DNA of 32,500 nucleotides from Sandarakinorhabdus cyanobacteriorum (GCF_002251755.1 NZ_NOXT01000120.1:1-32500), one strand, 5' to 3'. Numbered from the stretch's first letter, positions 6,481-15,083 are shown. The notes: a model not told the origin generated them from the letters alone. Numbers and translations are program-made.

Positions 6481-6590
6481 GATCCTCCCCCTCTGGGGGA
6501 GGTGCCGACCGGAGGAAGGCGGAGGGGGCCGCGAGGCGCGGTCATTGCCGGCCCCCTCCGCCCTGCGGGCACCTCCCCCTCTGGGGGAGG
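6481..6590. repeat. Dispersed palindromic intergenic repeat, copy B
   Basis: Second copy of the element at 4667-4779, in direct orientation. It sits between the convergent stop codons of the Lrp gene and putR. Both termini carry the small palindrome CCTCCCCCTCTGGGGGAGG, and the whole element forms a long stem through GGAGGGGGCC and GGCCCCCTCC. Together the two copies bracket the ald-lrp pair. Confidence 0.85.
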
Positions 6591-6596
6591 ACCTGA

Positions 6597-7070
6597 TCAC
6601 CGCCCCGCCTCGATGATCGCCTCCATCACCACGAAGGTGGAGGTGCTGGCGACATGCGGCAGGCTGGAAATCTTCTCACCCAGCACCCGGCGATAGGCGT
6701 GGATATCGGCAGTGCGCACCTTCAGCAGATAATCAAAGCTGCTGGCCATCATGTGGCATTCCTCGATCTCGCGCACCTGCAGCACGGCGCGGGCGAATTC
6801 GGCCAGCGCCTTTTCCCGCGTGTCCGACAATTTCACTTCGGCAAAGGCGATATGGCCCAGGCCCAGCTTCACCGGATCGGTGACGGCGCGAAAGCCACGG
6901 ATGATGCCATCGTCCACCAGCCGCTTCAGCCGCACCTGGGTCGGCGATTTGGACAGGCCGATGCGCGCCGCCAGATCGGTGATGCTGATGCGGCCATCCT
7001 GGGCCAGCACATCGATGATCTTGCGGTCAATCTGGTCAATCGGGCTGGATTCGGGCGATAGACTGGCCAT
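6597..7070 (-). CDS. putR: Lrp/AsnC family regulator of proline utilisation, PutR-like
   Basis: A 157-residue Lrp-family protein with an N-terminal HTH (IDRKIIDVLAQDGRISITDLAARIGLSKSPTQVRLKRL, split here only for description) and a RAM domain with EIEECHMMASSFDYLLKVRTADI. The SPTQ recognition-helix sequence and the divergent position next to putA are characteristic of PutR, the proline-responsive activator of putA in alphaproteobacteria. PutA here lacks its own DNA-binding domain, so an external regulator is needed. The start is uncertain: ATG at 7070 (MASLSPESS) or ATG at 7091 (MPPSSADMAS); neither has a clear Shine-Dalgarno. The 157-residue form is given because it leaves more room for the shared promoter. 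It is convergent with the upstream Lrp gene across repeat copy B. Confidence 0.88.
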   Translation of the reverse strand: MASLSPESSPIDQIDRKIIDVLAQDGRISITDLAARIGLSKSPTQVRLKRLVDDGIIRGFRAVTDPVKLGLGHIAFAEVKLSDTREKALAEFARAVLQVREIEECHMMASSFDYLLKVRTADIHAYRRVLGEKISSLPHVASTSTFVVMEAIIEAGR

Positions 7071-7133
7071 ATCGGCTGATGATGGCGGCATTTTCGGGCA
7101 AAGTCACGGCCAAAGCGCAGCTGTTCAGCCAGA

Positions 7134-7146
7134 TTGCCGGCGGCAA
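7134..7146. promoter_or_regulatory. Candidate PutR operator upstream of putA
   Basis: TTGCCGGCGGCAA is a perfect 13-base palindrome centred 49 bases upstream of the putA start codon, within the 118-base putR-putA intergenic region. A divergent Lrp-type regulator would be expected to bind here. GC-rich DNA yields such palindromes by chance, so confidence is low. Confidence 0.25.
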
Positions 7147-7188
7147 CCGGTTTATGCTGACCGCCCCTGCTGCCGGAGGCTTGCCGCC

Positions 7189-10100
7189 ATGTCTGCCCCC
7201 TTTGCCGATTTCGATCCCGCCGCCCAGCCCGCCGCCCCGTTGCGGGCCGCCATCACCGCCGCCACCCGCCGCCCCGAACCCGAAGCGGTGGCCGGCCTGC
7301 TGGCGATGCTGCCGCCCGATGCCGATCTGCAGGCCAGGATCAGCGCCACCGCGCTGCAGCTGGTGACGGCCCTGCGCGCCAAGGGCCCGCGCGGCGGCGT
7401 CGAAGTGCTGGTGCAGGAATATGCGCTGTCCAGCCAGGAAGGGGTGGCGCTGATGTGCCTGGCCGAAGCGCTGCTGCGCATTCCCGACACCGAAACCCGC
7501 GACGCGCTGATCCGCGACAAGATCGCCGGCGGCAACTGGCAGGCGCATCTGGAAGGCGGCAAGAGCCTGTTTGTCAACGCCGCCACCTGGGGCCTGATGG
7601 TCACCGGCAAGCTCACCGCCAGCTTTGCCGAGGCCGGGCTGGGCGCGGCGCTGACCCGGCTGATCGCCCGCGCCGGCGAGCCGGTGATCCGCCGCGGCAT
7701 CGACATGGCGATGCGGCTGATGGGCGAACAATTCGTCACCGGCGAAACCATCGCCGAAGCGCTGGACCGCGCCCGCGCCCTTGAGGCACGCGGCTTTGCC
7801 TACAGCTATGACATGCTGGGCGAAGCGGCGACCACCATGGCCGATGCCGACCGTTATGCCCGCGATTATGAACAGGCCATCGCCGCCATCGGCGCGGCCG
7901 CCGCCGCCCGCGGGCCGGTGGCCGGCCCGGGCATTTCGGTGAAGCTTTCGGCCCTGCACCCGCGCTATGCCCGGGCGCAAGCCAGCCGCGTGATGGCCGA
8001 GCTGCTGCCGCGCCTCACCCACCTCGCCCGGCTGGCGCGCGCCAACGACATCGGCTTCAACATCGATGCCGAAGAGGCGGACCGGCTGGAATTGAGCCTC
8101 GATCTGCTCGAAGCGCTGGCCTTCGATCCCGATCTTGCCGGTTGGGACGGGCTGGGCTTTGTCGTCCAGGCCTATGGCAAGCGCTGCCCGTTCGTGATCG
8201 ACTGGCTGATCGATCTCGCCCGCCGCTCCCGCCGCCGGCTGATGGTGCGGCTGGTCAAGGGCGCCTATTGGGACAGCGAGATCAAGCGCGCGCAGGTGGA
8301 CGGCCACGCCGATTTCCCGGTCTATACCCAAAAGCTGCACACCGATGTGTCGTACCTGGCCTGCGCCGCGAAGCTGCTGGGCGCGCGTGACCATGTGTTC
8401 CCACAATTCGCCACCCACAATGCCCACACGCTGGCCAGCATCTACCACATGGCCGGGCCGGATTTTGCGCCCGGCGATTATGAATATCAGTGCCTGCACG
8501 GCATGGGCGAGGCGCTGTATGAAGAGGTGGTGGGGGCGGACAGGCTGAACCGCCCGTGCCGCATCTATGCGCCGGTGGGCGGGCATGAAACGCTGCTGGC
8601 CTATCTCGTGCGCCGCCTGCTCGAAAATGGCGCCAACAGCAGCTTTGTGCAGCGCATCTGGGACGAAGATGTGCCGGCCGCCGCGCTGGCCGCCGATCCG
8701 GTGGCACAGCTGCGCGGCGAGGCGCTGCCCGGCGCCCCGCACCCGCTGATCGCGCTGCCGCCGGCGCTGCTTGGGCCCCGCCGCAATTCGCGCGGCCTTG
8801 ATCTCGCCAATGCAGACGTGCTGGCCGCTCTGGCCGCCACGCTGCGCGCCAGCGCCGCGACTCCTATTGCGGCAGCGCCAATGCTGGCCGTGCCCGCCAG
8901 TGGCGGCGCGGTGCTGCCGGTTCCGAACCCGGCCGATGCGCGGGATATCGTGGGGCAGGTGACGCAGGCCAGCCCGGACGATGTTGCCCGCGCCGCCACC
9001 GCCGCCGCAGCCGCTGCCGCCGATTGGGCCGCCACCCCCGTCACCGCCCGCGCCGCCGTGCTGGACACCGCCGCCGACAGGCTGGAGCAGGAGATGGAGG
9101 CGCTGATCGGCCTCATCATCCGGGAGGCGGGCAAGAGCGCCGCCAACGCGGTCGCCGAAGTGCGCGAGGCCGTGGATTTCCTGCGTTATTACGCGCAAAC
9201 TGCCCAAACCACGCTGGCGGGCGGCCAGCCGCCGCTGGGCGTCGTCGCCTGCATCAGCCCGTGGAACTTCCCGCTCGCCATCTTCATCGGCCAGATCGCC
9301 GCCGCGCTGGTGGCCGGCAATGCCGTGCTGGCCAAGCCGGCGGAGGAAACACCGCTGATCGCCGCCGCTGCCGTGCGCTTGCTCCAAGCCGCCGGCGTGC
9401 CGGCCGCCGCGCTGCAACTGCTGCCCGGCGATGGCGCCATCGGGGCGGCGCTGGTTGCCCAGCCGCAGGTGGCCGGCGTGGTGTTCACCGGATCAACCGA
9501 GGTTGCCCGCCTGATCCAGCAGCAGCTCGCGCCGCGCGCCCTGCCATCGGGCGCGCCGATCCCGCTGCTTGCCGAAACCGGCGGCCAGAATGCGATGATC
9601 GTCGATTCCTCCGCGTTGGCCGAGCAGGTGACCGCCGATGTGATCGCGTCGGCCTTTGACAGCGCCGGCCAGCGCTGCTCGGCGCTGCGCATCCTGTGCC
9701 TGCAGGATGACATTGCCGACCGGCAGCTTGCCATGCTGAAGGGCGCGCTGGCCGAGCTGAGCCTGGGCAATCCCGACCGGCTGGCGACCGATATCGGCCC
9801 GGTGATCAGCGCCGAGGCCAAGGCACGGATCGAGGCGCATGTGGCGCGGCTGGCAGCGCTGGGCTGTAACGTGGAACGGCTGCCGCTGCCGGCCGATTGT
9901 GCCCACGGCCATTTCGTGGCGCCCACCATCATCGAGATTGACGACATCGCCCAGATTGGCGGCGAGGTGTTTGGCCCGGTGCTGCACGTGCTGCGCTGGC
10001 GGCGCGAGGCGCTGGCCGACGTGATCGCTGCCATCAACGCCACCGGCTATGGCCTCACCTTCGGCCTGCACACGCGGCTGGACGAGACGATCTCGCAGGT

Positions 10101-10806
10101 GTCCAGCGCGGTCCCGGCCGGCAATCTCTATATCAACCGCAACATCATCGGCGCGGTGGTGGGCGTGCAGCCCTTTGGCGGGCGTGGCCTGTCGGGCACC
10201 GGGCCCAAGGCGGGCGGGCCGCTCTATCTCGGCCGGCTGGTGCAGGCGCGTGCCGATGACCGTATCAGTGCCAGCGGCCCGGCCGATCCGGCGCTGACGG
10301 CGTTGGCAGACTGGCTGGCGGCCTCAGGCCAGGCGGCGCTGGCCGCACGGCTTGCCGGTCTGCCCCGCCTCACCGGCCATGAAGCCGATCTGCCCGGCCC
10401 GGTGGGGGAGCGCAATCATTACAGCCTCCACCCGCGCGGTTCCGTGCTGATCGTGCCGGCGACGCCCGATGGCCTGATCCTGGCTCTCGGCCATGCGCTG
10501 GCGCAGGGCAACCGGGCCGACATCGTCTGGCCACTGGGGGCACCCGCCGGCCTGCCCACGGCCGTTGCGGCGCGCACCTGCTGGCTGCCAGCCCTGCCCA
10601 ATGCCGGCGAATATGGCGCCGCGCTGATCGAAACGGATGATGCGGCGCTGCGCGTCGCCATTGCTGCGATGGCCGGCCCCATTCCCATCCTGCAGCGCGC
10701 CGATGCCCGTGGCGATTACCGGCCGGACTGGCTGGTGGAGGAAGTCACCATCTCCACCAACCTCACGGCGGCGGGCGGCAATGCGACCCTGATGGCGATG
10801 GTTTGA
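7189..10806 (+). CDS. putA: Bifunctional proline dehydrogenase / L-glutamate gamma-semialdehyde dehydrogenase
   Basis: PutA oxidises proline to glutamate in two steps: an FAD-dependent proline dehydrogenase feeds the quinone pool, and an NAD+-dependent aldehyde dehydrogenase completes the reaction with substrate channelling. The 1205-residue protein has an alpha-helical N-terminal region, then the PRODH barrel with RLVKGAYWDSEIK near residues 354-366. The P5CDH domain follows, with PWNFPLAIF, FTGSTE (766-771), catalytic glutamate E796 in LAETGGQN and catalytic cysteine C830 in AGQRCSALR. A further ~150-residue C-terminal region after the P5CDH core is typical of longer PutA forms. There is no N-terminal ribbon-helix-helix domain, so it is not self-regulated like the E. 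coli protein. The ATG at 7189 has a GGAGG nine bases upstream; in-frame codons further 5' overlap putR. Confidence 0.97.
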   Translation: MSAPFADFDPAAQPAAPLRAAITAATRRPEPEAVAGLLAMLPPDADLQARISATALQLVTALRAKGPRGGVEVLVQEYALSSQEGVALMCLAEALLRIPDTETRDALIRDKIAGGNWQAHLEGGKSLFVNAATWGLMVTGKLTASFAEAGLGAALTRLIARAGEPVIRRGIDMAMRLMGEQFVTGETIAEALDRARALEARGFAYSYDMLGEAATTMADADRYARDYEQAIAAIGAAAAARGPVAGPGISVKLSALHPRYARAQASRVMAELLPRLTHLARLARANDIGFNIDAEEADRLELSLDLLEALAFDPDLAGWDGLGFVVQAYGKRCPFVIDWLIDLARRSRRRLMVRLVKGAYWDSEIKRAQVDGHADFPVYTQKLHTDVSYLACAAKLLGARDHVFPQFATHNAHTLASIYHMAGPDFAPGDYEYQCLHGMGEALYEEVVGADRLNRPCRIYAPVGGHETLLAYLVRRLLENGANSSFVQRIWDEDVPAAALAADPVAQLRGEALPGAPHPLIALPPALLGPRRNSRGLDLANADVLAALAATLRASAATPIAAAPMLAVPASGGAVLPVPNPADARDIVGQVTQASPDDVARAATAAAAAAADWAATPVTARAAVLDTAADRLEQEMEALIGLIIREAGKSAANAVAEVREAVDFLRYYAQTAQTTLAGGQPPLGVVACISPWNFPLAIFIGQIAAALVAGNAVLAKPAEETPLIAAAAVRLLQAAGVPAAALQLLPGDGAIGAALVAQPQVAGVVFTGSTEVARLIQQQLAPRALPSGAPIPLLAETGGQNAMIVDSSALAEQVTADVIASAFDSAGQRCSALRILCLQDDIADRQLAMLKGALAELSLGNPDRLATDIGPVISAEAKARIEAHVARLAALGCNVERLPLPADCAHGHFVAPTIIEIDDIAQIGGEVFGPVLHVLRWRREALADVIAAINATGYGLTFGLHTRLDETISQVSSAVPAGNLYINRNIIGAVVGVQPFGGRGLSGTGPKAGGPLYLGRLVQARADDRISASGPADPALTALADWLAASGQAALAARLAGLPRLTGHEADLPGPVGERNHYSLHPRGSVLIVPATPDGLILALGHALAQGNRADIVWPLGAPAGLPTAVAARTCWLPALPNAGEYGAALIETDDAALRVAIAAMAGPIPILQRADARGDYRPDWLVEEVTISTNLTAAGGNATLMAMV

Positions 10807-10815
10807 GAAGGGGGT

Positions 10816-12534
10816 TTAGCCCTGCTTCTTCTCCGTCCCGGCATAGGGCGGGATGGAGGCGGCTGGGGCATCGAGATTGACCCACAGCGCCACGCCCGCC
10901 GCCAGCGCCACCGCCACCCCGGCGGCGATCAGGGCCGGGCGGCGCGGGCCGGAGGGGATGGCCGGCGCCACCAGCGCCAGCACCGGGATCAATAGCGGCA
11001 CCATGGCATAGGGCATCGGCGCACCCACGCCCAGGAAGGCGAAATGCGCCAGCTCCGCCGTCAGCGCCAGGCCAGGCAGGCCGATCAGCAGCGCCGGCAC
11101 CGTCCACAGCCCGTCGCGCAGCCGCGCCCCGATGCCCAGCCCGATGGCGGCCAGCAGCGCCGGCCAGGCAAACACCGGGCCAGCGCCGGGCAGCCAGATC
11201 TGTGCCGCCAGCGCCGCGACGAAGCACAGCTTCACCAGCAGGATCCAGCGATCCCAGATGCTGCCGGCCGCCGCGCTGGCCATGAACAGCAGCGCCGCCA
11301 GGGCCGCCAGCCCCGCCACGATCTCCAGCCGCGGCAGCGCTGCCAGCCGGTCATAATATTCGCCGCCGACACTGCCAGACAGCAGGTTCAACCCCCACAT
11401 CAACAGCCCGGCGATGATCAGGGTGAGCAACGTCTGCCCAAAGGCGAACAGGCTGCCACCAAGGCTCCATTCCGCCCGCCGCCACCAGGCCGCCAGCCCC
11501 AGCAACACCGCCGTCATGCCCACCAGCACCCAGCCAAAGGCCGCCGGATAGATGATCAGGCCGAACAGCGGGGCGGTGGCGAACACCGCATTGGGCGCCG
11601 GCCTTGGCAGCACATCGGCACCCACCAGCGCCCGCGTGATGCCCAGCACACTGTCGCCCAGATGCTGCAACGCCCCCTGTTCCAGCCGGTCCGGCGTCGC
11701 CAGCGGGCTGTGATAGGCCCAGGCCTCCCCGATGAAGGCAAAGTTCAGCCCGGCGATGCCGCGCTTCAGCACCGGGGTGAAATCCGTGTCGTTGGGCAGG
11801 CTCTCATAAACGGTCACCGCCACGCTGCTGGCGGCAGCATCCGGCGAACTGGCGGCCAGCAGGCGCACCAGATTGGCGTTGTTCGGCCCGGTCTGGAACA
11901 TCATCGCCCGGCCGCCGCCGCGTGCTTCCAGATTGATCATCACGCCGGTGCGCAGCGCAATCGGATCGGCAGCAGCGCCGGGCGCATAGATCGCCCGCGC
12001 GCCGACCAGCCCCTGTTCTTCCGCATCGGTCAACACCAGCACCAGGTCGCGCCGCTGCGACAGGCGCGGGATGGCGCGGGCGATTTCCAGCACCGCTGCC
12101 ACACCGGCAATATCGTCGGCCGCGCCGGGGGAGGCGATCACCGAATCATGATGCGCCATCAACACCACCGCCGGCAGGCTGGGATCGGCCCCCTTGCGCA
12201 CCGCCACCAGGCTCACCGCCGGCTTGGTGGCATCGCCGCCCCGGCTGCGCAGCCGCTCGGCCGCCTTTTCGGGCAGGATTGTCTCCACCCGGCGCACATC
12301 AAAGCCCAGAAAGGCCAGCCGCTGTTCCAGGGTCGCCACCACGCGGGCGGCGGCCGGCGATCCTGTCGGGTGCGGCTCGGCCGCCAGCACCCGCACATCG
12401 GCCATGGCGCGGCCGGCGCTGAAGCGATCGGCCGGGGCATCATAGGGCAGCGGCGCCGGCACCTGCACGCGCAGGGCCGCCCAGGCGAACCCCAGCAGCA
12501 GAGTGAACAGCATCAGGGCCCAGCGCATCTTCAT
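10816..12534 (-). CDS. Membrane-bound M28 family zinc metallopeptidase
   Basis: A 572-residue protein: an N-terminal signal anchor (about residues 4-22), a periplasmic M28 aminopeptidase-type domain, then a C-terminal half with about seven or eight transmembrane helices. Zinc-site candidates are H128 in MAHHDS, the aspartate pair in GAADD (140-141), the glutamates in TDAEEQG (172-173), a later acidic residue in INLEARGGG, and the histidine of WAYHSPLATPDRL. The layout resembles the ERMP1/Fxna class of membrane M28 peptidases, which are found in bacteria as well as eukaryotes. The substrate is unknown; aminopeptidase activity in the periplasm is the natural guess. The ATG at 12534 gives a proper signal anchor; another ATG two codons in is possible. 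It ends nine bases from putA (convergent) and may be the last gene of a purD-led operon. Confidence 0.9.
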   Translation of the reverse strand: MKMRWALMLFTLLLGFAWAALRVQVPAPLPYDAPADRFSAGRAMADVRVLAAEPHPTGSPAAARVVATLEQRLAFLGFDVRRVETILPEKAAERLRSRGGDATKPAVSLVAVRKGADPSLPAVVLMAHHDSVIASPGAADDIAGVAAVLEIARAIPRLSQRRDLVLVLTDAEEQGLVGARAIYAPGAAADPIALRTGVMINLEARGGGRAMMFQTGPNNANLVRLLAASSPDAAASSVAVTVYESLPNDTDFTPVLKRGIAGLNFAFIGEAWAYHSPLATPDRLEQGALQHLGDSVLGITRALVGADVLPRPAPNAVFATAPLFGLIIYPAAFGWVLVGMTAVLLGLAAWWRRAEWSLGGSLFAFGQTLLTLIIAGLLMWGLNLLSGSVGGEYYDRLAALPRLEIVAGLAALAALLFMASAAAGSIWDRWILLVKLCFVAALAAQIWLPGAGPVFAWPALLAAIGLGIGARLRDGLWTVPALLIGLPGLALTAELAHFAFLGVGAPMPYAMVPLLIPVLALVAPAIPSGPRRPALIAAGVAVALAAGVALWVNLDAPAASIPPYAGTEKKQG

Positions 12535-12577
12535 GATGCGCAGCCTGAGGCGGCCGGGCCCGCCCGGCAAGCCCCTT

Positions 12578-13645
12578 TCAGGCGCCCAGCTTCTTCGCCT
12601 GTGCCAGCGCCAGATCGGCCAGCGTTTCGAAGCCTTCCGCCGATTTCTTCGCATGCGCCGAAGTGGCGGTGCCGCGGATCACCCGGCCCTTGATGCCGTG
12701 GATGATGCCCGCCAGCCGGAACATGTTGTAGGCGACATAGAAATCAATGTCGGCAATCCCGTCCCGCCCGGTGCGCCGGCAATAGGCGTCGATATATTCG
12801 GCCTCCGTCGGCAGGCCCAGCGCGGCCAGATCATTGCCCACCAGCCCCGTCGTGGTGCTGGGCGGCATGCGATACATCATCAGATGATAGGAAAAATCGG
12901 CGAGCGGGTTGCCCAGCGTCGACAATTCCCAGTCCAGCACCGCCAGCACCTTCGGCTCGGTCGGGTGGAAGATCATGTTGTCACAGCGATAATCGCCGTG
13001 AACGATGCTCACCTCGTCGCCGGGCGGGATATTGGCCGGCAGCCATTCGACCAGCCGGTCCATCGCCGCGTAACGCCCGGCGTCGACATCCTCCAGATAT
13101 TGCTTGCTCCAGCGGCCGATCTGGCGGGCGAAATAATTGCCCGGCTTGCCGAAATCCCCCAGCCCGGCCTTGTCGGGATCGATCATGTGCAATTCGGCCA
13201 TGGTGGCATTCATCGCATCGAAATAGGCGCGGCGCTCGTCCTTCGGCACGCTGGGGAAGGTCGTGTCCCAGATCACCCGGCCGTCCACACAATCCATGAT
13301 GTAGAACCAGGTGCCGATCACCTCATTGTCCTGGCACAGGCCAAAGGTGCGGGCGACGGGGAAGCCCTGCGCGTGCAGCGCGGTGATCACCCGATATTCG
13401 CGGTCCACGGCGTGGGCCGACGGCAGCAGCTGGCCCGGCGGCTTCCGGCGCAGCACATATTCTTGCCCCGGCGTGATCAGCTTGTAGGTCGGGTTGGATT
13501 GCCCACCCTTGAACTGCTCAATGGTCAGCGGCCCGGCATAGCCATCGACATTGGCCGCCATCCAGTCGTGCAGCCGGCCGGCATCAATCTCCTGCCCCGG
13601 CCGCACCGCACTGGTGCCCGAAAACTGCTCCTGCCGCTCGCTCAT
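12578..13645 (-). CDS. Aminoglycoside phosphotransferase-like kinase (ACAD10/11-type phosphotransferase family)
   Basis: A 355-residue protein-kinase-like-fold phosphotransferase. The ATP-binding N-lobe has FKGGQSNPTY (about residues 45-54) and the lysine-bearing YVLRRKPPG. The catalytic loop is VHGDYRCDN with D218 as the presumed base, and the metal-binding segment is LAVLDWELSTLG with D238. The sequence matches the family fused to acyl-CoA dehydrogenase in ACAD10/11, which phosphorylates 4-hydroxyacyl-CoA intermediates. Stand-alone bacterial copies are therefore candidates for hydroxy-acid catabolism rather than antibiotic resistance. The ATG at 13645 has a good GGGGAGAGG ribosome-binding site. 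It follows purD by 25 bases and precedes the M28 gene by 43, consistent with one transcript. The substrate is inferred from family only. Confidence 0.9.
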   Translation of the reverse strand: MSERQEQFSGTSAVRPGQEIDAGRLHDWMAANVDGYAGPLTIEQFKGGQSNPTYKLITPGQEYVLRRKPPGQLLPSAHAVDREYRVITALHAQGFPVARTFGLCQDNEVIGTWFYIMDCVDGRVIWDTTFPSVPKDERRAYFDAMNATMAELHMIDPDKAGLGDFGKPGNYFARQIGRWSKQYLEDVDAGRYAAMDRLVEWLPANIPPGDEVSIVHGDYRCDNMIFHPTEPKVLAVLDWELSTLGNPLADFSYHLMMYRMPPSTTTGLVGNDLAALGLPTEAEYIDAYCRRTGRDGIADIDFYVAYNMFRLAGIIHGIKGRVIRGTATSAHAKKSAEGFETLADLALAQAKKLGA

Positions 13646-13670
13646 GCGCCTCTCCCCAAACCGGCGGGTG

Positions 13671-14927
13671 TCAGGCGGATTTCCCGATATCCCGCCGGAA
13701 ATGGCCACCGTGCCACCTGATCTTGCGAATAGCGGCATAGGCCAATGCGCGCGCCTCGGAAATATCATGGCCCAGCGCGGTCACGTTCAGCACGCGGCCG
13801 CCCGCCGCCACCAGCCGGCCATCCTCGCTGATCCGCGTGCCGGCGTGGAAGATGGTGACGCCCAGCGCCTCGGCCGCGGCCAGCCCCTCGATCGCGGTGC
13901 CCATCACCGGCCGCGAGGGATAGCCATTGGCCGCCATCACCACCGTCACCGCGGCATCATCGCTGAACACCGGCTCCACCTCGGCCAGATGGCCGGTCGC
14001 TGCCGCCCAGAACAATTCCACCGCATCGCTGGCCAGCCGCAGCATCAGCACCTGCGCTTCCGGATCGCCCAGCCGCACATTATATTCGATCAGCATGGGG
14101 CCCGTCGGCGTCAGCATCAGCCCGGCATAGAGAAAGCCCTGGAACGGCGTGCCGCGCGCCTTCATGGAGGCCAGCGTCGGCCGCACGATTTCGGTCAGCG
14201 CCCGCTCGATCAGGTCCGGCGTCAACCGCGGGCTGGGCGAGATTGCGCCCATGCCGCCGGTGTTGGGCCCCTGATCGCCATCGCGCAGCCGCTTGTGGTC
14301 CTGCGCGGTGGGCAGCAGCCGCACCGTCTCGCCATCGGTCAGGATGAACAGGCTGGCTTCCGGCCCTTCCAGGCATTGTTCCACCACCACGGGGCCATGG
14401 ATTTCGGCCAGCGCCGCCAGGCCTTCCTCGTTGGTTTCGGCCACCGTCACGCCCTTGCCGCCGGCCAGGCCATCGGCCTTCACCACCACCGGCAGCGGGT
14501 GCACCGCCACATAATGATGCGCCTCGGCGGCATCGGCAAAGCGGCGGAACCGCGCCGTCGGGATGCCATGCTCGGCACTCAGGTCCTTGGTGAAGCCCTT
14601 GGATGCCTCCAGCTGGGCAGCGGCCGCCGATGGCCCCAGCACCGGCACCCCGGCGGCACGCAGCGCATCGGCGACACCGGCCACCAGCGGCGCTTCCGGG
14701 CCGACCACGACCAGGCCAATCTGGCGGTCGCGCACCAGCGCCAGCACGGCGGCGCCATCGGTGATGCTGATCGCCACACAATCCGCCACGGCCGCGATGC
14801 CGGCATTGCCCGGCGCGCAGATCAGCGCGGCGCAGCGCGGGGACTGGCGCAGCCGCCAGCACAGGGCGTGTTCACGGCCCCCGCCACCAAGCACCAATAT
14901 GTTCAGGGAGTCGGGGCATGCGCTCAT
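13671..14927 (-). CDS. purD: Phosphoribosylamine--glycine ligase
   Basis: PurD joins glycine to phosphoribosylamine with ATP, the second step of de novo purine synthesis. The 418-residue ATP-grasp enzyme shows the N-terminal NILVLGGGGREHAL, VVVGPEAPLVAG, the ATP-grasp lysines in VVVKADGLAGGKGV, the DHKRLRDGDQGPNTGGMGA signature and the metal-binding EYNVRLGDPEAQV. The start is unusual. Canonical PurD begins with M directly before NILVLG, but here that codon is CTG (14906-14904). The nearest in-frame ATG is seven codons upstream (14927), giving MSACPDSLNILVLG. The ATG is preferred although it lacks a clear Shine-Dalgarno. The gene is divergent from xseA, with a REP-like hairpin in the intergenic region. 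Confidence 0.95.
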   Translation of the reverse strand: MSACPDSLNILVLGGGGREHALCWRLRQSPRCAALICAPGNAGIAAVADCVAISITDGAAVLALVRDRQIGLVVVGPEAPLVAGVADALRAAGVPVLGPSAAAAQLEASKGFTKDLSAEHGIPTARFRRFADAAEAHHYVAVHPLPVVVKADGLAGGKGVTVAETNEEGLAALAEIHGPVVVEQCLEGPEASLFILTDGETVRLLPTAQDHKRLRDGDQGPNTGGMGAISPSPRLTPDLIERALTEIVRPTLASMKARGTPFQGFLYAGLMLTPTGPMLIEYNVRLGDPEAQVLMLRLASDAVELFWAAATGHLAEVEPVFSDDAAVTVVMAANGYPSRPVMGTAIEGLAAAEALGVTIFHAGTRISEDGRLVAAGGRVLNVTALGHDISEARALAYAAIRKIRWHGGHFRRDIGKSA

Positions 14928-15020
14928 GGCCCATGCCCATATCATGCCAAAATGTCGCGGCAAGCGGCTTTGCCGCCGATGCTTGCCCTCGCGGCCATTA
15001 TGCCGCCAGCCCAATCTCGT

Positions 15021-15083
15021 TCATGCCGGGCTTGTCGAGGCACGCACAACTGTCCGGTCGGTGCCTCGACAAGCTCGGCATGA
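15021..15083. repeat. REP-like long hairpin in the purD-xseA intergenic region
   Basis: The 23-base arm 15021-15043 (TCATGCCGGGCTTGTCGAGG then CAC) and its partner at 15061-15083 are inverted copies with one mismatch, separated by 17 bases. The CTTGTCGAGGCAC core with its complementary CCTCGACAAG resembles extragenic palindromes common in sphingomonads and other proteobacteria. It lies in the divergent promoter interval (14928-15130), 94 bases upstream of purD and 47 bases upstream of xseA. No gene is visible in the rest of this 203-base gap. Confidence 0.8.

Noticed and set aside
7036-9417. Open frame of about 790 codons antisense to putA
   Set aside because: Shadow of the putA codon pattern; no recognisable motif, and the sense strand has intact catalytic motifs.
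11044-12693. Open frame of about 550 codons on the plus strand opposite the M28 peptidase
   Set aside because: Gln/Arg/His-rich shadow; the minus strand encodes the zinc-binding peptidase.
12578-13645. Aminoglycoside resistance kinase
   Set aside because: The HGD and DWE motifs belong to the broad APH fold, but the flanking sequence fits the ACAD10/11-type family, not resistance enzymes.
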